A program made the position numbers and the translations under genes. A DNA stretch of 64,000 nt from Bacillus_BD sp963765265 (GTDB lineage: Bacteria; Bacillota; Bacilli; Bacillales; Cytobacillaceae): NCBI GenBank assembly GCA_963765265.1, contig CAVXVN010000011.1, forward strand, positions 62,001-126,000. The letters are read 5' to 3'. This document shows positions 29,246 through 38,741 of the stretch, in pieces (within the stretch, counting starts at the first letter, position 1; each line of letters begins with the position of its first letter). The notes beneath the pieces were generated by a model. It did not search any database and was not told where the DNA came from. It was given only the letters and a program-made list of their open reading frames with translations.

Positions 29246-29337
29246 CTTTATTAGAGAAGACTTCTTTTCTCCTTTATGGAAACAGCATGGAGGAGAAAAG
29301 GTTATTCGATAAAAAATGATGGAGAGGAGATCGGTAC

Positions 29338-30365
29338 ATGAGCAATTCAACAACAGCAACAGAAACGTATGAAATCACATTAGAACCAAGTGGAAAAGTG
29401 ATTACAGTAAAAGAAGGACAAACCCTGCTGGATGCTGCAATTCGAAACGGGGTACAAGTCGCATACGGATGCCGTCATGGCAGCTGTTCGGCCTGTAAAT
29501 GCCAAGTTCTTGATGGAGATTTTGAAATCATGGACCGCGTGTCCGAATACTCTTTGATGAGCTTTGAGAGAGAAGAAGGATTTACCTTAATGTGCAGCAC
29601 GCTAGCAGAAAGTGATCTTGTGATTGAAATAGAAGAAGAAGAATCCGATCTTCCATTCTTTGCAGTACACGACTTTGAGGCTGAAGTGGTTGAAAATAAA
29701 CAATATACGCATGACATTCATGCGTATCAAGCTGAAATTACAGGAACCAACTGACATTCCATACGGTTCTGGTCAATTTTTCGAGTTTGATGTACCTGGA
29801 TTAGAGGATACTCGTGCCTATTCTGTAGCAAATAAATATCAAGAAGGCAATATCGTTGAGTTTCATATCAAGCGTGTTCCAGAGGGAAAAGGCTCTAATT
29901 ATATGTGTGACCTTCAGGTTGGAGATACATTAACTGGATCAGGACCATATGGAAGCATGCAGCTTCGTGACCGCAATAAAGATTTAATCTTCGTTGCCGG
30001 CGGTTCCGGAATGGCGCCGATTAAGTCGTTGTTAGAAGAAGTATTCTCTGAAGACGTTTGAAAAAGAAGCTTGGTTCTTCTATGGAGCTCGTGCGAAAAA
30101 AGACTTGTATTTAACAGAGGAATGGCAGAAATTAGCAGAAGAATATCCAAACTTCCACTTTGTTCCTGCTTTATCACAGCCGGATGCTGAAGATCAGTGG
30201 GATGGAGAAACTGGCTTTATTGCAGATGTCATCTCGCGTACGCTTGAAAACATGTCCGGCATGGATGCCTACCTTTGCGGACCGCCAATTATGATCGAAA
30301 CAGCATGTGATGCCCTCAGCAAAGGCGGAGTCAAGGGTACTGATATTGCTTATGATGAATTTTAA
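29338..30365 (+). CDS. Phenol hydroxylase reductase, 2Fe-2S/FAD, DmpP type (two frameshifts)
   Basis: Removing one base near 29738 and one near 30056 yields a 341-residue reductase (DmpP is about 353). The plant-type ferredoxin domain has C-x4-C-x2-C in YGCRHGSCSACKC plus a fourth Cys in LMCST. The FAD domain has RAYSVAN and the NAD domain FVAGGSGMAPIKS, with the terminal LCGPP-like strand YLCGPPIMIE. It passes electrons from NADH through FAD and 2Fe-2S to the diiron hydroxylase. The restored joins are AELQEPTDIPYG and SEDFEKEAWFFYG. It is the last of the five subunit genes. Confidence 0.9.
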
Positions 30366-30545
30366 TTAGAAGAATCTAACATTGCAGAGTACTACCTTTT
30401 TAGGGTATTAAAAGAAGGTATTTTGTACGAGTTATTTTAAAAAAGGCAGGGGCTTCGGTAAAAAATTATGGAAGCCTTTCCAATAAATGATAAATTGCAC
30501 TGTGTGCTGACTAAACAATATTGATAAAGATCAGGAGGAATAACA

Positions 30546-31461
30546 ATGGCTAAAGTTATGCGTATGGGAAGAGCAGAATTAAAAGTTTTGGACTTGGAAA
30601 AATCAGTAGATTACTATACAAATGTAATTGGTTTAGAAGAAACAGGGCGAATGGGTGACAGCGTTTACTTAAAAGCATGGGATGAATACGATCATCATAG
30701 TTTAATTTTAACGAAGTCTAATTCCGCTGGACTTGTTCATTTTGGCTTTAAAGTAGAGACTGAAGATGATTTGGCTTATTTTGAAAAGAAAATAGAAGAA
30801 TTTGGCTGTACAACAACAAGGGTTAGCAACAACACAAGATTAGGTGAGGGTGAAGCGGTTCATTTTGTTTTACCAACGGGCCATCATTGTGAACTTTATC
30901 ATGAAATTGATTTCATAGGGAAAAAGGTTGGACATATTAACCCACACCCATGGTCACTAGAAACAAAGGGAATTGCGCCGCATAGTCTTGATCATATTTT
31001 ATTGACTGGTGATGACTTAAAAACAGTCACAAGATTTTTTATTGAAGCTCTTAACTTTAGACAAAGCGAAAGAATTACAACTGTAGATGGAGAAGAGCTG
31101 TTGGGTAGCTTCTTGTTTACTTCCAATAAAGCACATGACCTGGCTTTCGTTAAAGGTCCGGATGCAAAGCTTCACCATGCTGGATTCCATGTCGATGAAC
31201 TTCACGATGTATTTAGAGCTGCTGACATCCTTTCGATGTATGAAGTGCCATTTGATATTACGCCAACACGCCATGGTCTAACAAGAGGAAAAACGATTTA
31301 TTTCTTTGATCCGTCCGGTAACCGTAACGAAGCATTTGCGGGAGGATATTATGCATTTCCCAGATATGCCAACCGTAACTTGGACAGAAGATAAAATTGG
31401 ACAAGGTATCTTCTACCACCGTAGAGAACTATCTGAATCCTTTATGAAAGCGTTAACTTAA
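30546..31461 (+). CDS. xylE: Catechol 2,3-dioxygenase, XylE type (one frameshift near the end)
   Basis: The extradiol dioxygenase cleaves catechol to 2-hydroxymuconic semialdehyde. The Fe(II) ligands align with XylE: H150, H211 and E262 (XylE 153, 214, 265), and the second-shell H243 and Y252 also match. The given frame ends 283 codons in; removing one C at 31359-31361 gives a tail DMPTVTWTEDKIGQGIFYH and then RRELSESFMKALT, which mirrors the C-terminus of XylE, for a total of 304 residues (XylE 307). GGAGGAATAAC precedes ATG 30546. It is placed directly after the phenol hydroxylase genes and before its partner ferredoxin. Confidence 0.92.
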
Positions 31462-31475
31462 TCAAAAAACATAGG

Positions 31476-31509
31476 GACGGTTCTCTTGTTTGCAAATAGA
31501 AGAACCGTC
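31476..31509. repeat. Small REP-like inverted repeat (GACGGTTCT)
   Basis: GGGACGGTTCT at 31474-31484 and its complement AGAACCGTC at 31501-31509. The core GGGACGGTTC recurs at 40381 and in the long palindrome at 40757-40812. Here it falls between the catechol dioxygenase and ferredoxin genes. Confidence 0.6.
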
Positions 31510-31542
31510 TTGAAGAGAAGGAATTAATAAGGAGGAAGCAAA

Positions 31543-31878
31543 ATGAATAAGGTGACTCTTAAAGCAAGAGGTCAGCAGTTTGAATACCAATGTGCACCGA
31601 ACGTAACGCCATTAAGAGCAGCACGCGACCAGTTTATTCCGATTCCAACAGGCTGTATCCGCGGGGGATGCGGCATGTGCAAGGTAAAGGTAGTTAGCGG
31701 CGAGTATGATCAAGAAATCGTTCGTTCACATGATGCTTTATCGGATGAGGAATTAGCAAACGGTTTTGCTTTGGCTTGCTGTATGACGGCGAAAAGCGAT
31801 ATTGAGATCATTACAGTAGAAGATTATGAGAAACGAAAAAATGAATCGAAACCAGCAAGTTTGGCTGAAACAAAGTAG
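31543..31878 (+). CDS. 2Fe-2S ferredoxin of the XylT/DmpQ type
   Basis: The 111-residue protein has the plant-type cluster motif C-x5-C-x2-C in GCIRGGCGMCKVKV and a further Cys in LACCMTA. XylT-type ferredoxins re-reduce catechol 2,3-dioxygenase iron oxidised by substrates such as 4-methylcatechol. Its position next to a XylE-type enzyme fits this role. In Pseudomonas the gene precedes xylE; here it follows it. AAGGAGGAAGC precedes ATG 31543. A strong terminator ends the cluster. Confidence 0.88.
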   Translation: MNKVTLKARGQQFEYQCAPNVTPLRAARDQFIPIPTGCIRGGCGMCKVKVVSGEYDQEIVRSHDALSDEELANGFALACCMTAKSDIEIITVEDYEKRKNESKPASLAETK

Positions 31879-31887
31879 TGGTTGACG

Positions 31888-31945
31888 GAGGCTTTCCCGT
31901 AGGCAAAGGTATTAAATACCTTACGGGAAAGCCTCTTGTCTTTTT
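31888..31945 (+). terminator. Terminator of the phenol/catechol operon
   Basis: GAGGCTTTCCCGTA (31888-31901) and its perfect complement (31922-31935), with an inner AGGTATT/AATACCT stem, then TTTTT. Confidence 0.88.
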
Positions 31946-31981
31946 ATTAGAATCTATTTTCTTATTTTCTTTTTCGTGAAA

Positions 31982-32069
31982 TCTAAAAAAAACACAAATT
32001 CCTCTAAAAAAACTAATATTTCTAAAAAAACAAGTATGATATACAATGAAACAAATGAAAACGTTTTCT
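31982..32069 (+). promoter_or_regulatory. TRAP operon promoter: three A-tract direct repeats, -10 and cre
   Basis: TCTAAAAAAA-type repeats start at 31982, 32003 and 32021 (spacing about two helical turns), followed by -10-like TATACAAT (32040-32047) and a perfect CcpA site ATGAAAACGTTTTCT (32055-32069). The repeats are likely sites for the YesN-type regulator encoded at 37203. The layout is copied at 40476-40563. Confidence 0.6.
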
Positions 32070-32110
32070 TATTAAATTATTAAAATTTATAGTTTTGGAT
32101 GGGTACTAGT

Positions 32111-32295
32111 GTCTAGCACAAGCATCTACCCCTTCGAGTCAATCAACCTTCCAGCCCAAAAGTGAAACCCACACTTTCTTGTGACAGAACGTTTGCTTGT
32201 CGGAGGCTCGTACAATATGGGTCAGGTCGACGTTGTCGCAGGACGTGGCGTACTTGGCTGACTTTCATTACTTGCAAGACGCTTGTGCTTTTCTA
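32111..32295 (+). repeat. Intergenic repeat element of the CTAGC...CTTGTCGG type in the TRAP leader
   Basis: A GC-richer stretch begins GTCTAGCACAAGC and ends GACGCTTGTGCTTTTCT, with outer stem GCACAAGC (32116-32123)/GCTTGTGC (32281-32288) and an inner GCTTGTCGGAGGCT. It recalls, from memory, an abundant Bacillaceae intergenic repeat of this design. No gene is present. It sits between the promoter and the ribosome site of dctQ, so it is probably transcribed. Confidence 0.5.
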
Positions 32296-32315
32296 CATAA
32301 AAGGGGGGAATCCAC

Positions 32316-32813
32316 ATGAAAGTCATCATAAAGATCGGTAAATTTATTGATAACGTTTTTGAAAAATTCGCACTCGCATCTCTCGTTGCCTTAGTGCTCG
32401 TTGTCACCACCCAGGTTATGACTCGTAAACTATTCAACTTTGTCTTTTTTTGGTCAGAAGAAGTCACCTTGCTGTTGCTCGCATGGTTTGCATTCATGGC
32501 CATTGCCATCGGGTTTCGGGAGAATATTCATTTGGGAATCGATACGTTTACGAACCTTTTTCCTAAAAGCGTTAATAAAGTGTTAGATAAAATCATCAGT
32601 GCGATTATTTTTGCTTTTGGTTTATATCTAGTCATTCAAGGTTGGGACTTTACGGTGTTAATGCTCGATTCCACTCTTCCAGCGACGAAACTCCCAAGTA
32701 GTGTTACGTATCTCGCAATGCCGATTACTGGAATTATGATTTGCGGGTATGCGATTTTACAATTTTTCAATATTAACACAGCACGATATAAAGACTTAGA
32801 GGAGGGAATGTAG
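32316..32813 (+). CDS. TRAP transporter small permease (DctQ type)
   Basis: The 165-residue protein has four predicted membrane helices (about residues 17-40, 50-70, 90-112, 130-152), the DctQ topology. The charged loop GFRENIHLGIDTFTN is a family hallmark. It partners with the large permease encoded 1 bp further on. AAAAGGGGGG precedes ATG 32316. TRAP systems import organic acids with a sodium gradient; the substrate here is unknown, and aromatic or sugar acids are possible. Confidence 0.85.
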   Translation: MKVIIKIGKFIDNVFEKFALASLVALVLVVTTQVMTRKLFNFVFFWSEEVTLLLLAWFAFMAIAIGFRENIHLGIDTFTNLFPKSVNKVLDKIISAIIFAFGLYLVIQGWDFTVLMLDSTLPATKLPSSVTYLAMPITGIMICGYAILQFFNINTARYKDLEEGM

Positions 32814-32814
32814 G

Positions 32815-34110
32815 ATGGATACGAGCACCATCGCCATTATTATTTTAATATCAAGCTTTATATTATTAATACTACTTCGCTTCCCGATTGCCCTAACACT
32901 CATTATCTCGTCATTGATTACGGTAATCTATTTAGGTGTACCCTGGCCAATTATTGGTCAGCAAATGATTCAGGGAATGAATTCCTTTTCGTTGCTTGCC
33001 ATTCCATTTTTCATTCTAACTGGACAAATTATGAGTGAAGGTGGTCTTGCGCTTCGAATTGTGAATTTAGCCCGTTTATTAGTAGGACGAGTTCGTGGCG
33101 GCCTGGCGATGGTAAACAGTGTAGCATGTTTGTTTTTTGGTAATATTTCTGGATCTGCAGTAGCGGATGTTTCTTCTGTCGGATCGGTGATGATTCCGAT
33201 GATGAAAAAGCAAGGTTATGAAGCAGATTATTCCGTAGGTGTAACAATTGCTTCCGCGATTCAAGGGGTAGTCGTTCCACCGAGTCATAATTTGGTTTTA
33301 TATTCTTTAGCCGCTGGAGGCGTTTCCATCGCAAGTTTGTTTATGGCTGGAATCGTACCAGGAGGAATTATGTTACTTGCTCTCATGGCTACGGCTTATA
33401 TCATTGCAAGAAAAAGAGGATATCAAAGAGCAGAACCTGTACCAAAAGCAGAAATCGGCGGCGTTTTACTCCATGGGATTTTATCATTAAGTCCGGCGGT
33501 TATCATCTTAGGAGGGATCCTAAGTGGCTGGTTTACGGCAACTGAGTCAGGGGCATTAGCTTGTTTATACTCTTTTATTCTAGCATTTGGTTTTTACAGA
33601 GAGGCACCTTTAAGGAGCATAGGGAAGATCTTGATCCGAACTTTGAAAACAGTTGCAATGGTTTTCTTCTTGATTTCTGCTTCTGCTGCCTTCGGTTGGA
33701 TTTTAGCCTATTTACAAGTACCAGCGATGGTAACAGATTTGTTTTTAAATATTTCTGATAATCCACTTGTCATCCTATTGATTATTAACATTTTATTGCT
33801 GCTTCTAGGTGCACCGATGGACATGGCACCGATGATTTTAATTATGACACCAATCCTTCTTCCAGTCGTCACAAGCTTTGGAATGGATCCAGTTCACTTT
33901 GGAATTGTACTTATTCTAAACGCAGGAATCGGATTAATAACGCCGCCTGTTGGAACGGTACTATTCGTCGGCTGTGCCATTGGAAAGGTTTCGATTCAGG
34001 AAGGTACAAAAGCATCTCTTCCATTTTTCTATGCATTGTTAGTCGTCTTGTTAATTATCACTTATATTCCAGAGGTTGTTATGTGGCTTCCAAATATGTT
34101 AGCTCAATAA
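32815..34110 (+). CDS. TRAP transporter large permease (DctM type)
   Basis: The 431-residue membrane protein has about 11-12 helices and the DctM signatures FFGNISGSAVADVSSVGS (helical hairpin) and FTATESGALACLY. The inverted repeat shows again in GLITPPVGTVLFVG. It forms the transport channel with DctQ and takes substrate from the binding protein encoded next. The start ATG 32815 almost touches the dctQ stop, indicating translational coupling. Confidence 0.9.
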   Translation: MDTSTIAIIILISSFILLILLRFPIALTLIISSLITVIYLGVPWPIIGQQMIQGMNSFSLLAIPFFILTGQIMSEGGLALRIVNLARLLVGRVRGGLAMVNSVACLFFGNISGSAVADVSSVGSVMIPMMKKQGYEADYSVGVTIASAIQGVVVPPSHNLVLYSLAAGGVSIASLFMAGIVPGGIMLLALMATAYIIARKRGYQRAEPVPKAEIGGVLLHGILSLSPAVIILGGILSGWFTATESGALACLYSFILAFGFYREAPLRSIGKILIRTLKTVAMVFFLISASAAFGWILAYLQVPAMVTDLFLNISDNPLVILLIINILLLLLGAPMDMAPMILIMTPILLPVVTSFGMDPVHFGIVLILNAGIGLITPPVGTVLFVGCAIGKVSIQEGTKASLPFFYALLVVLLIITYIPEVVMWLPNMLAQ

Positions 34111-34171
34111 CCGAGGAAATAAGTGGATACCTATAATTAAACTAAATAAAATTAAAGGGGTGTGTAAGAGG

Positions 34172-35194
34172 ATGAAAAAGAAAAAGTTTGCAGGAGTGTT
34201 AGCAACAGCGTTAATGGTTGGTTCCTTATTGGCGGCTTGTGGAAATGATGAAAAGGCGGAGCCAGCAGCAGGTTCTGAATCAAAAGAAGCGGAATATACG
34301 TTTCGATTAGCTGATAACCAACCAGTGGATTACCCAACGGTTATTGGGGACAAAAAATTTGCTGAGTTGGTTAACGAAAGAACAGATGGACGAATTAAAA
34401 TTGAAGTATTTCCATCTGCACAACTTGGTGACGAAAAGTCAGTCTTAGAGCAAGTTCAGTTGGGCGCGATTGATTTTACAAGAATCAATGCGAGCCCCCT
34501 AGCAGAGTTTAATGATCAGTTCTCAGCACTAAACCTTCCATATGTATTCGAAAGCGATGAGCATTTGTGGAATTTCCTTGAAGGCGAAGCAGGAAAAAAA
34601 TTGCTCACAGATCTTGAGCAATCTAAAATGAGAGGTTTAGCTTATTATGATTCGGGCTCTCGTAATTTTTACTCCACTAAACCGTTAATGGGTATTGAAG
34701 ATTTAAAAGGGCAAAAAATCCGCGTTCAACAAAGTAAAATCAATATTGATCTTATTGCTGCTATAGGAGCCAGCGCTACACCTATGCCATATGGTGAGGT
34801 ATTTAGTGCTCTGCAAACGGGGATTATCGACGGTGCGGAAAACAATCTGCCAAGCTTGGATTCTTCTAACCATTTTCAAGAAGCGAAAAGCATCATTATG
34901 GATCATCACCAACGCATTCCTGAAGTATTGTTAATGAGTAAGGCAACTTGGGATAAACTATCTGAAAAAGATAGAGAGATTATTCAACAGGCCGCAACGG
35001 ATTCAGTTGTCACTCAAAAAGAAGCATGGGCTCAGTTGGAACAAGAGTCAGAGAAAAAATTAAAAGAAGCAGGAGTTAAATTCACAGAAGTGAAAGATAT
35101 AACTCCTTGGAAAGAAGCCGTTCAACCTGTCGTAGATAAATATGGAAAAGATTATAAAGAGGTTTTGGATGCAATAGAAGAAGCTCGTCCGTAA
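34172..35194 (+). CDS. TRAP substrate-binding lipoprotein (DctP type)
   Basis: From ATG 34172 (AAAGGGGTGTG upstream; GTG 34160 overlaps the ribosome site) the 340-residue protein has a lipoprotein signal ending LLAACGN, with Cys about 22. The DctP fold is recognised by FRLADNQP, the Arg of KIRVQQSK, which normally binds the substrate carboxylate, and GIIDGAENNLPSL. It captures the acid outside the membrane for the DctQM permease. The two-component pair downstream suggests induction by the substrate. Confidence 0.9.
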   Translation: MKKKKFAGVLATALMVGSLLAACGNDEKAEPAAGSESKEAEYTFRLADNQPVDYPTVIGDKKFAELVNERTDGRIKIEVFPSAQLGDEKSVLEQVQLGAIDFTRINASPLAEFNDQFSALNLPYVFESDEHLWNFLEGEAGKKLLTDLEQSKMRGLAYYDSGSRNFYSTKPLMGIEDLKGQKIRVQQSKINIDLIAAIGASATPMPYGEVFSALQTGIIDGAENNLPSLDSSNHFQEAKSIIMDHHQRIPEVLLMSKATWDKLSEKDREIIQQAATDSVVTQKEAWAQLEQESEKKLKEAGVKFTEVKDITPWKEAVQPVVDKYGKDYKEVLDAIEEARP

Positions 35195-35265
35195 AGATTG
35201 GTGTTATTAATTTCTGAGAATGTGCTCAGCGTTCAGTCTTAATCATTCCGACCGTCTTTACATGG

Positions 35266-35305
35266 CCTGCCTGGTAAAATTCAACATTTACCTGGCAGGT
35301 CTTTT
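35266..35305 (+). terminator. Terminator after the TRAP operon
   Basis: CCTGCCTGGTAAA (35266-35278) pairs with TTTACCTGGCAGG (35287-35299), one T-T mismatch, followed by TCTTTTT. Confidence 0.82.
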
Positions 35306-35361
35306 TACGTTAAAATAAAGGTGAAAGCGGTAACAAGCTACTACATAAGAAAGGCAAAAAA

Positions 35362-37206
35362 ATGAAGACAAAAAAGAGAAAAATAACTGAATTTTTTGAA
35401 CAAAAACTCCTATTAAAAAATCAAACATTTTTGAAAAAGCTATTCGTTTTCGCAAGCTGCATGGTTATTTTTCCTGTGCTCGCAGTGGGTATTATTTCAT
35501 ATCAGCGCTCAGCGGTTGAACTGGAAAAAGAAGTTCAACAATCGAGCCGTCAAGTCATTGAACAGGTGGAGTCACATATTGAATATTATATACAAGATTT
35601 TGAGATTACCAGTCTAAAAATCATTAACTCTCCTGAAGTCAATCAATTTCTTCAAGTAGAATCTTTCATAAATCAAAAAAATGAACATATTGCAGAATCG
35701 CTTCGCAGTTATTTAGAAACGCAAGAATACTCAAGAGCTGATATTTCAAATATAACGGTTCTCTCCGAACAGGGGCTGGTGGTGGATACGCTCGGAACAA
35801 AAAACTTTTATCCTGCCTTCGACATGAAGGAAGAATATTGGTATTCCGCTGTTCCTGATCATTCCATGACGATGTTAGTGAGCAGAACGTTAAAACTAAA
35901 AGATAAAGAACAGCCGGTCATTTCACTCGTCAGACGTTTGTATAATCCGCAAACGTTCCAACCGGCAGGAATGCTGGTGATTGATATCAATTTCAGAAGA
36001 ATTGAAGAAATCGCAAATAAAGTAACGATCAGTAAAAACGGTCATTTTTTTATTTTGGATGCAAAAGGACATTATGTCTATCATCCCGATACTTCCATGT
36101 TAGGTGAAAAATCTGAGCAAAAGCTTATTTCGATTTGGCAAACAGAAGTAGATGGTTCGAAAGTATTAAAAAATGAACAAAGAGATTTTATCACCTATAC
36201 TCATTCTTCAAATCTTGGCTGGACGTTTTTTACAGCTGTTTCATATCGTGAATTAACAGAAGGAATTCGTCACATTGGCCAGGCGATTACTTGGACGATT
36301 ATCATTTCCATGTTTTTTGCTTATCTACTTGGCTCACGTTTTGCGACAACCTTAATTCGCCCGATTCGCCGACTTCAACTTTTTATGAAAGATGTTGAAA
36401 CAGGCAATCTTGATGGACGGGTCGTCGTAGAGTCAAAGGATGAAATTGGGCAGTTATCGGTAAGTTTTAATCATTTGGTGGGCAAGTTGTCTCATTTGCT
36501 TGAAGAAGTGTATTTTTCCAAGTTAAGAGAAACAGAAATGGCTCTTAAACAAAAGGAAATTGAATTAAAGATGCTGCAATCGCAAATAAATCCTCACTTT
36601 TTGTATAATTCTCTTGAAACCATTAGAGGCATGGCTTTAGAAGAAAACCAGGAAAATATTGCAACGATGTCATCTACGCTTGGCAAGCTACTTCGATATA
36701 ATCTTAAAAATAATTCAGCCACCGTGAGTTTGGCTGAAGAAATAAAGTTTTGCAAAATGTATTTGCAAATTCAAAAGTTTCGTTTTGAAGACCGTTTTGA
36801 GTATACGTGTGATATTCCAACATGGGCAATGGATCTTCCGGTCGTGAAGTTTTCTCTACAACCAATTGTGGAAAATTGCTATGTACACAGTATGGGAGCC
36901 AATGTGAAAAAAATCCATATTTTGATTACCGCATTTCGTACTTCCGAATCTTCATTTGTGATTCGAATTTCAGATAATGGGGTTGGCATTCCCGAACACA
37001 CAGTAAAAGAAATCAGAAAAAAAATGGAACAAATGACAACAACTAATAATGGAATGAATATTGGAATGATTAATGTGCACCAACGAATTCGATATTTATT
37101 TGGGGCTGAATACGGAGTGGGTATTGAAAGTAAACAAGGAGTGGGTACAACCATTCAGTTGCATTTGCCCATTTTAGATGATGAAAGTGGAGGGGAGATA
37201 GGATGA
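35362..37206 (+). CDS. Sensor histidine kinase, YesM family
   Basis: The 614-residue protein has two membrane helices (about residues 27-48 and 305-325) bracketing an extracytoplasmic dCache sensor of about 255 residues, then HAMP, a His_kinase domain with phosphoacceptor His in SQINPHFLYNSLE, and an HATPase domain with the N-box region QPIVENCYVHS and G-box SDNGVGIPEH. YesM kinases sense sugars or other nutrients and signal to AraC-type response regulators. The 4-bp overlap with the next gene shows coupling. It probably controls the TRAP operon just upstream. Confidence 0.9.
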   Translation: MKTKKRKITEFFEQKLLLKNQTFLKKLFVFASCMVIFPVLAVGIISYQRSAVELEKEVQQSSRQVIEQVESHIEYYIQDFEITSLKIINSPEVNQFLQVESFINQKNEHIAESLRSYLETQEYSRADISNITVLSEQGLVVDTLGTKNFYPAFDMKEEYWYSAVPDHSMTMLVSRTLKLKDKEQPVISLVRRLYNPQTFQPAGMLVIDINFRRIEEIANKVTISKNGHFFILDAKGHYVYHPDTSMLGEKSEQKLISIWQTEVDGSKVLKNEQRDFITYTHSSNLGWTFFTAVSYRELTEGIRHIGQAITWTIIISMFFAYLLGSRFATTLIRPIRRLQLFMKDVETGNLDGRVVVESKDEIGQLSVSFNHLVGKLSHLLEEVYFSKLRETEMALKQKEIELKMLQSQINPHFLYNSLETIRGMALEENQENIATMSSTLGKLLRYNLKNNSATVSLAEEIKFCKMYLQIQKFRFEDRFEYTCDIPTWAMDLPVVKFSLQPIVENCYVHSMGANVKKIHILITAFRTSESSFVIRISDNGVGIPEHTVKEIRKKMEQMTTTNNGMNIGMINVHQRIRYLFGAEYGVGIESKQGVGTTIQLHLPILDDESGGEIG

Positions 37207-37970
37207 AAGATCTCTTGTTAGTAGACGATGAAAGATGGGTTCGTACGGCGCTTAAGTGGACGATCAACAAACTACAACTACCTTTACAAGTTATCCATGA
37301 ATGCGAGAATGGATTAGAGGCTCTCGATTGGATCAAACATCATAATGTGGACCTAGTATTAACCGATATTCGGATGCCGATCATGGATGGAATTTCGTTT
37401 GTGAAAGAACTTGAATCCTTAAAAGAAAAACCAGATGTTATTGTCATTAGTGTTCATGATGAATTTCAATTTGTTCAACAGGCACTTCGAAGCGGAGTAT
37501 TGGATTATTTGTTAAAACCGATTGAGGATGATGACCTAAAAATATGTCTTGAAAGATGGATGGATAAACGAAATGAAGATACAAAGAAAAACGATTTTTC
37601 AATAGAAGAAGAGCTTCCTGCTTCAACGATTGAACGCGTGTTAGCGTATATTGAAAAAACACCTTTGTCAAAAATTACACTCAAAGAGGTGGCAGACAGC
37701 GTCCACATGAATTCGAGTTATCTTAGTCAATTATTCAAACAACAGCTGAACAAGAAATTTGTAGATTATATAACAGAACTTCGAATTGAAGAAGGAAAAC
37801 GTCTATTGCTAGCAACTTCTTTACGAATGTCTGAAATTGCCGATCGAGTCGGATATTCTGATTTAGCTTATTTTAGTAATAATTTTAAAAAAATAGCAGG
37901 CTGTTCTCCATCAGATTTTCGGAAATCTGGAGTTCAACTAGCAAAAAGCAATCATTCATTAGCAGATTAA
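37203..37970 (+). CDS. AraC-type response regulator, YesN family
   Basis: The 255-residue protein has a receiver domain with acidic pair DDE at 7-9, phosphoacceptor Asp in LVLTDIRMP (near 59), and the conserved Lys in LLKPIED; then an AraC helix-turn-helix pair (ITLKEVADSVHMNSSYLSQL and MSEIADRVGYSDLAYFSNNF). At 255 residues it is about half the size of typical YesN proteins because the central dimerisation region is short. It should bind direct repeats two turns apart, like those at 31982 and 40476. Confidence 0.9.
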   Translation: MKDLLLVDDERWVRTALKWTINKLQLPLQVIHECENGLEALDWIKHHNVDLVLTDIRMPIMDGISFVKELESLKEKPDVIVISVHDEFQFVQQALRSGVLDYLLKPIEDDDLKICLERWMDKRNEDTKKNDFSIEEELPASTIERVLAYIEKTPLSKITLKEVADSVHMNSSYLSQLFKQQLNKKFVDYITELRIEEGKRLLLATSLRMSEIADRVGYSDLAYFSNNFKKIAGCSPSDFRKSGVQLAKSNHSLAD

Positions 37971-38093
37971 TTTTTTAGAGGTAAAGGTGAAGGACAGGTT
38001 TTGAACGGAATCCAAATGAAAGAGAGAATAGTCACTAGATGAGTTCATAGGGTCTCCCTCGAAAAATCTTATTTCACAGAATTAATGCAACAG

Positions 38094-38131
38094 GCACCTT
38101 CTAGGATGAGAGGGTGCTTTAAACTTTTTTC
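38094..38131 (+). terminator. Terminator after the two-component genes
   Basis: GCACCTTCT (38094-38102) pairs with AGAGGGTGC (38109-38117), followed by a T-rich stretch to 38131. Confidence 0.65.
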
Positions 38132-38741
38132 TTTTCTCGGTAAACTAGCAGACACTATCCAATAAACCATTTCATAATCTATTCTCCATCTAGCACTTAC
38201 TTTTATTTGATTGAATAAGAGGTTGTAACTGGATATGCTCCAGAATACTTTCCCTCAAAATAAAAGGTTTGGTAACAAGAAAGTGGAACAATATGGAGAA
38301 GATAACCTCTTCATTCTTAACCAATAATATATTCAAATTTAACTGTTAATGAATTCAAGGGTTGTTAAGGTTTCTTGCGATTTGAAGAAGAGAAAAAACG
38401 AAAGGAAAATGTTCATCAATGGAAAGCAGATTGGGGAGAGTGGACAGCCAAGTGAACAGGATGAAAAAGTGCAAAATCATTTTGGAACATTCTTTAAAGA
38501 TTTTCAAACAGTAGGGAAGGTATAGACCATCTTTTAGGTAAAAACTATTTACTTGGAAACATGAAATTGGAAAAAATTAATCAACCTCTTTTTAACCTTT
38601 GATACTATATTTTGATGGAAATAAATGAATATAAGAAGTAATCCAGCCAAGATCATTTATGAACTTGGCTGGATTACTAATTTTTTGCTTTTTTCTGGTC
38701 GATTATCGGTCGAATAAAGGTGACATCTTAACCTATCTTAT
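38132..38741. other. Intergenic stretch ending in a strong hairpin
   Basis: No family is recognised. A Lys/Glu-rich short frame lies around 38409-38526 (MFINGKQIGESGQ) without a ribosome site and may be a relic. At 38637-38651 (AGTAATCCAGCCAAG) and 38664-38678 there is a perfect 15-bp stem followed by TTTTTT: a terminator on the plus strand, also usable for the minus-strand nuclease gene. Confidence 0.5.
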
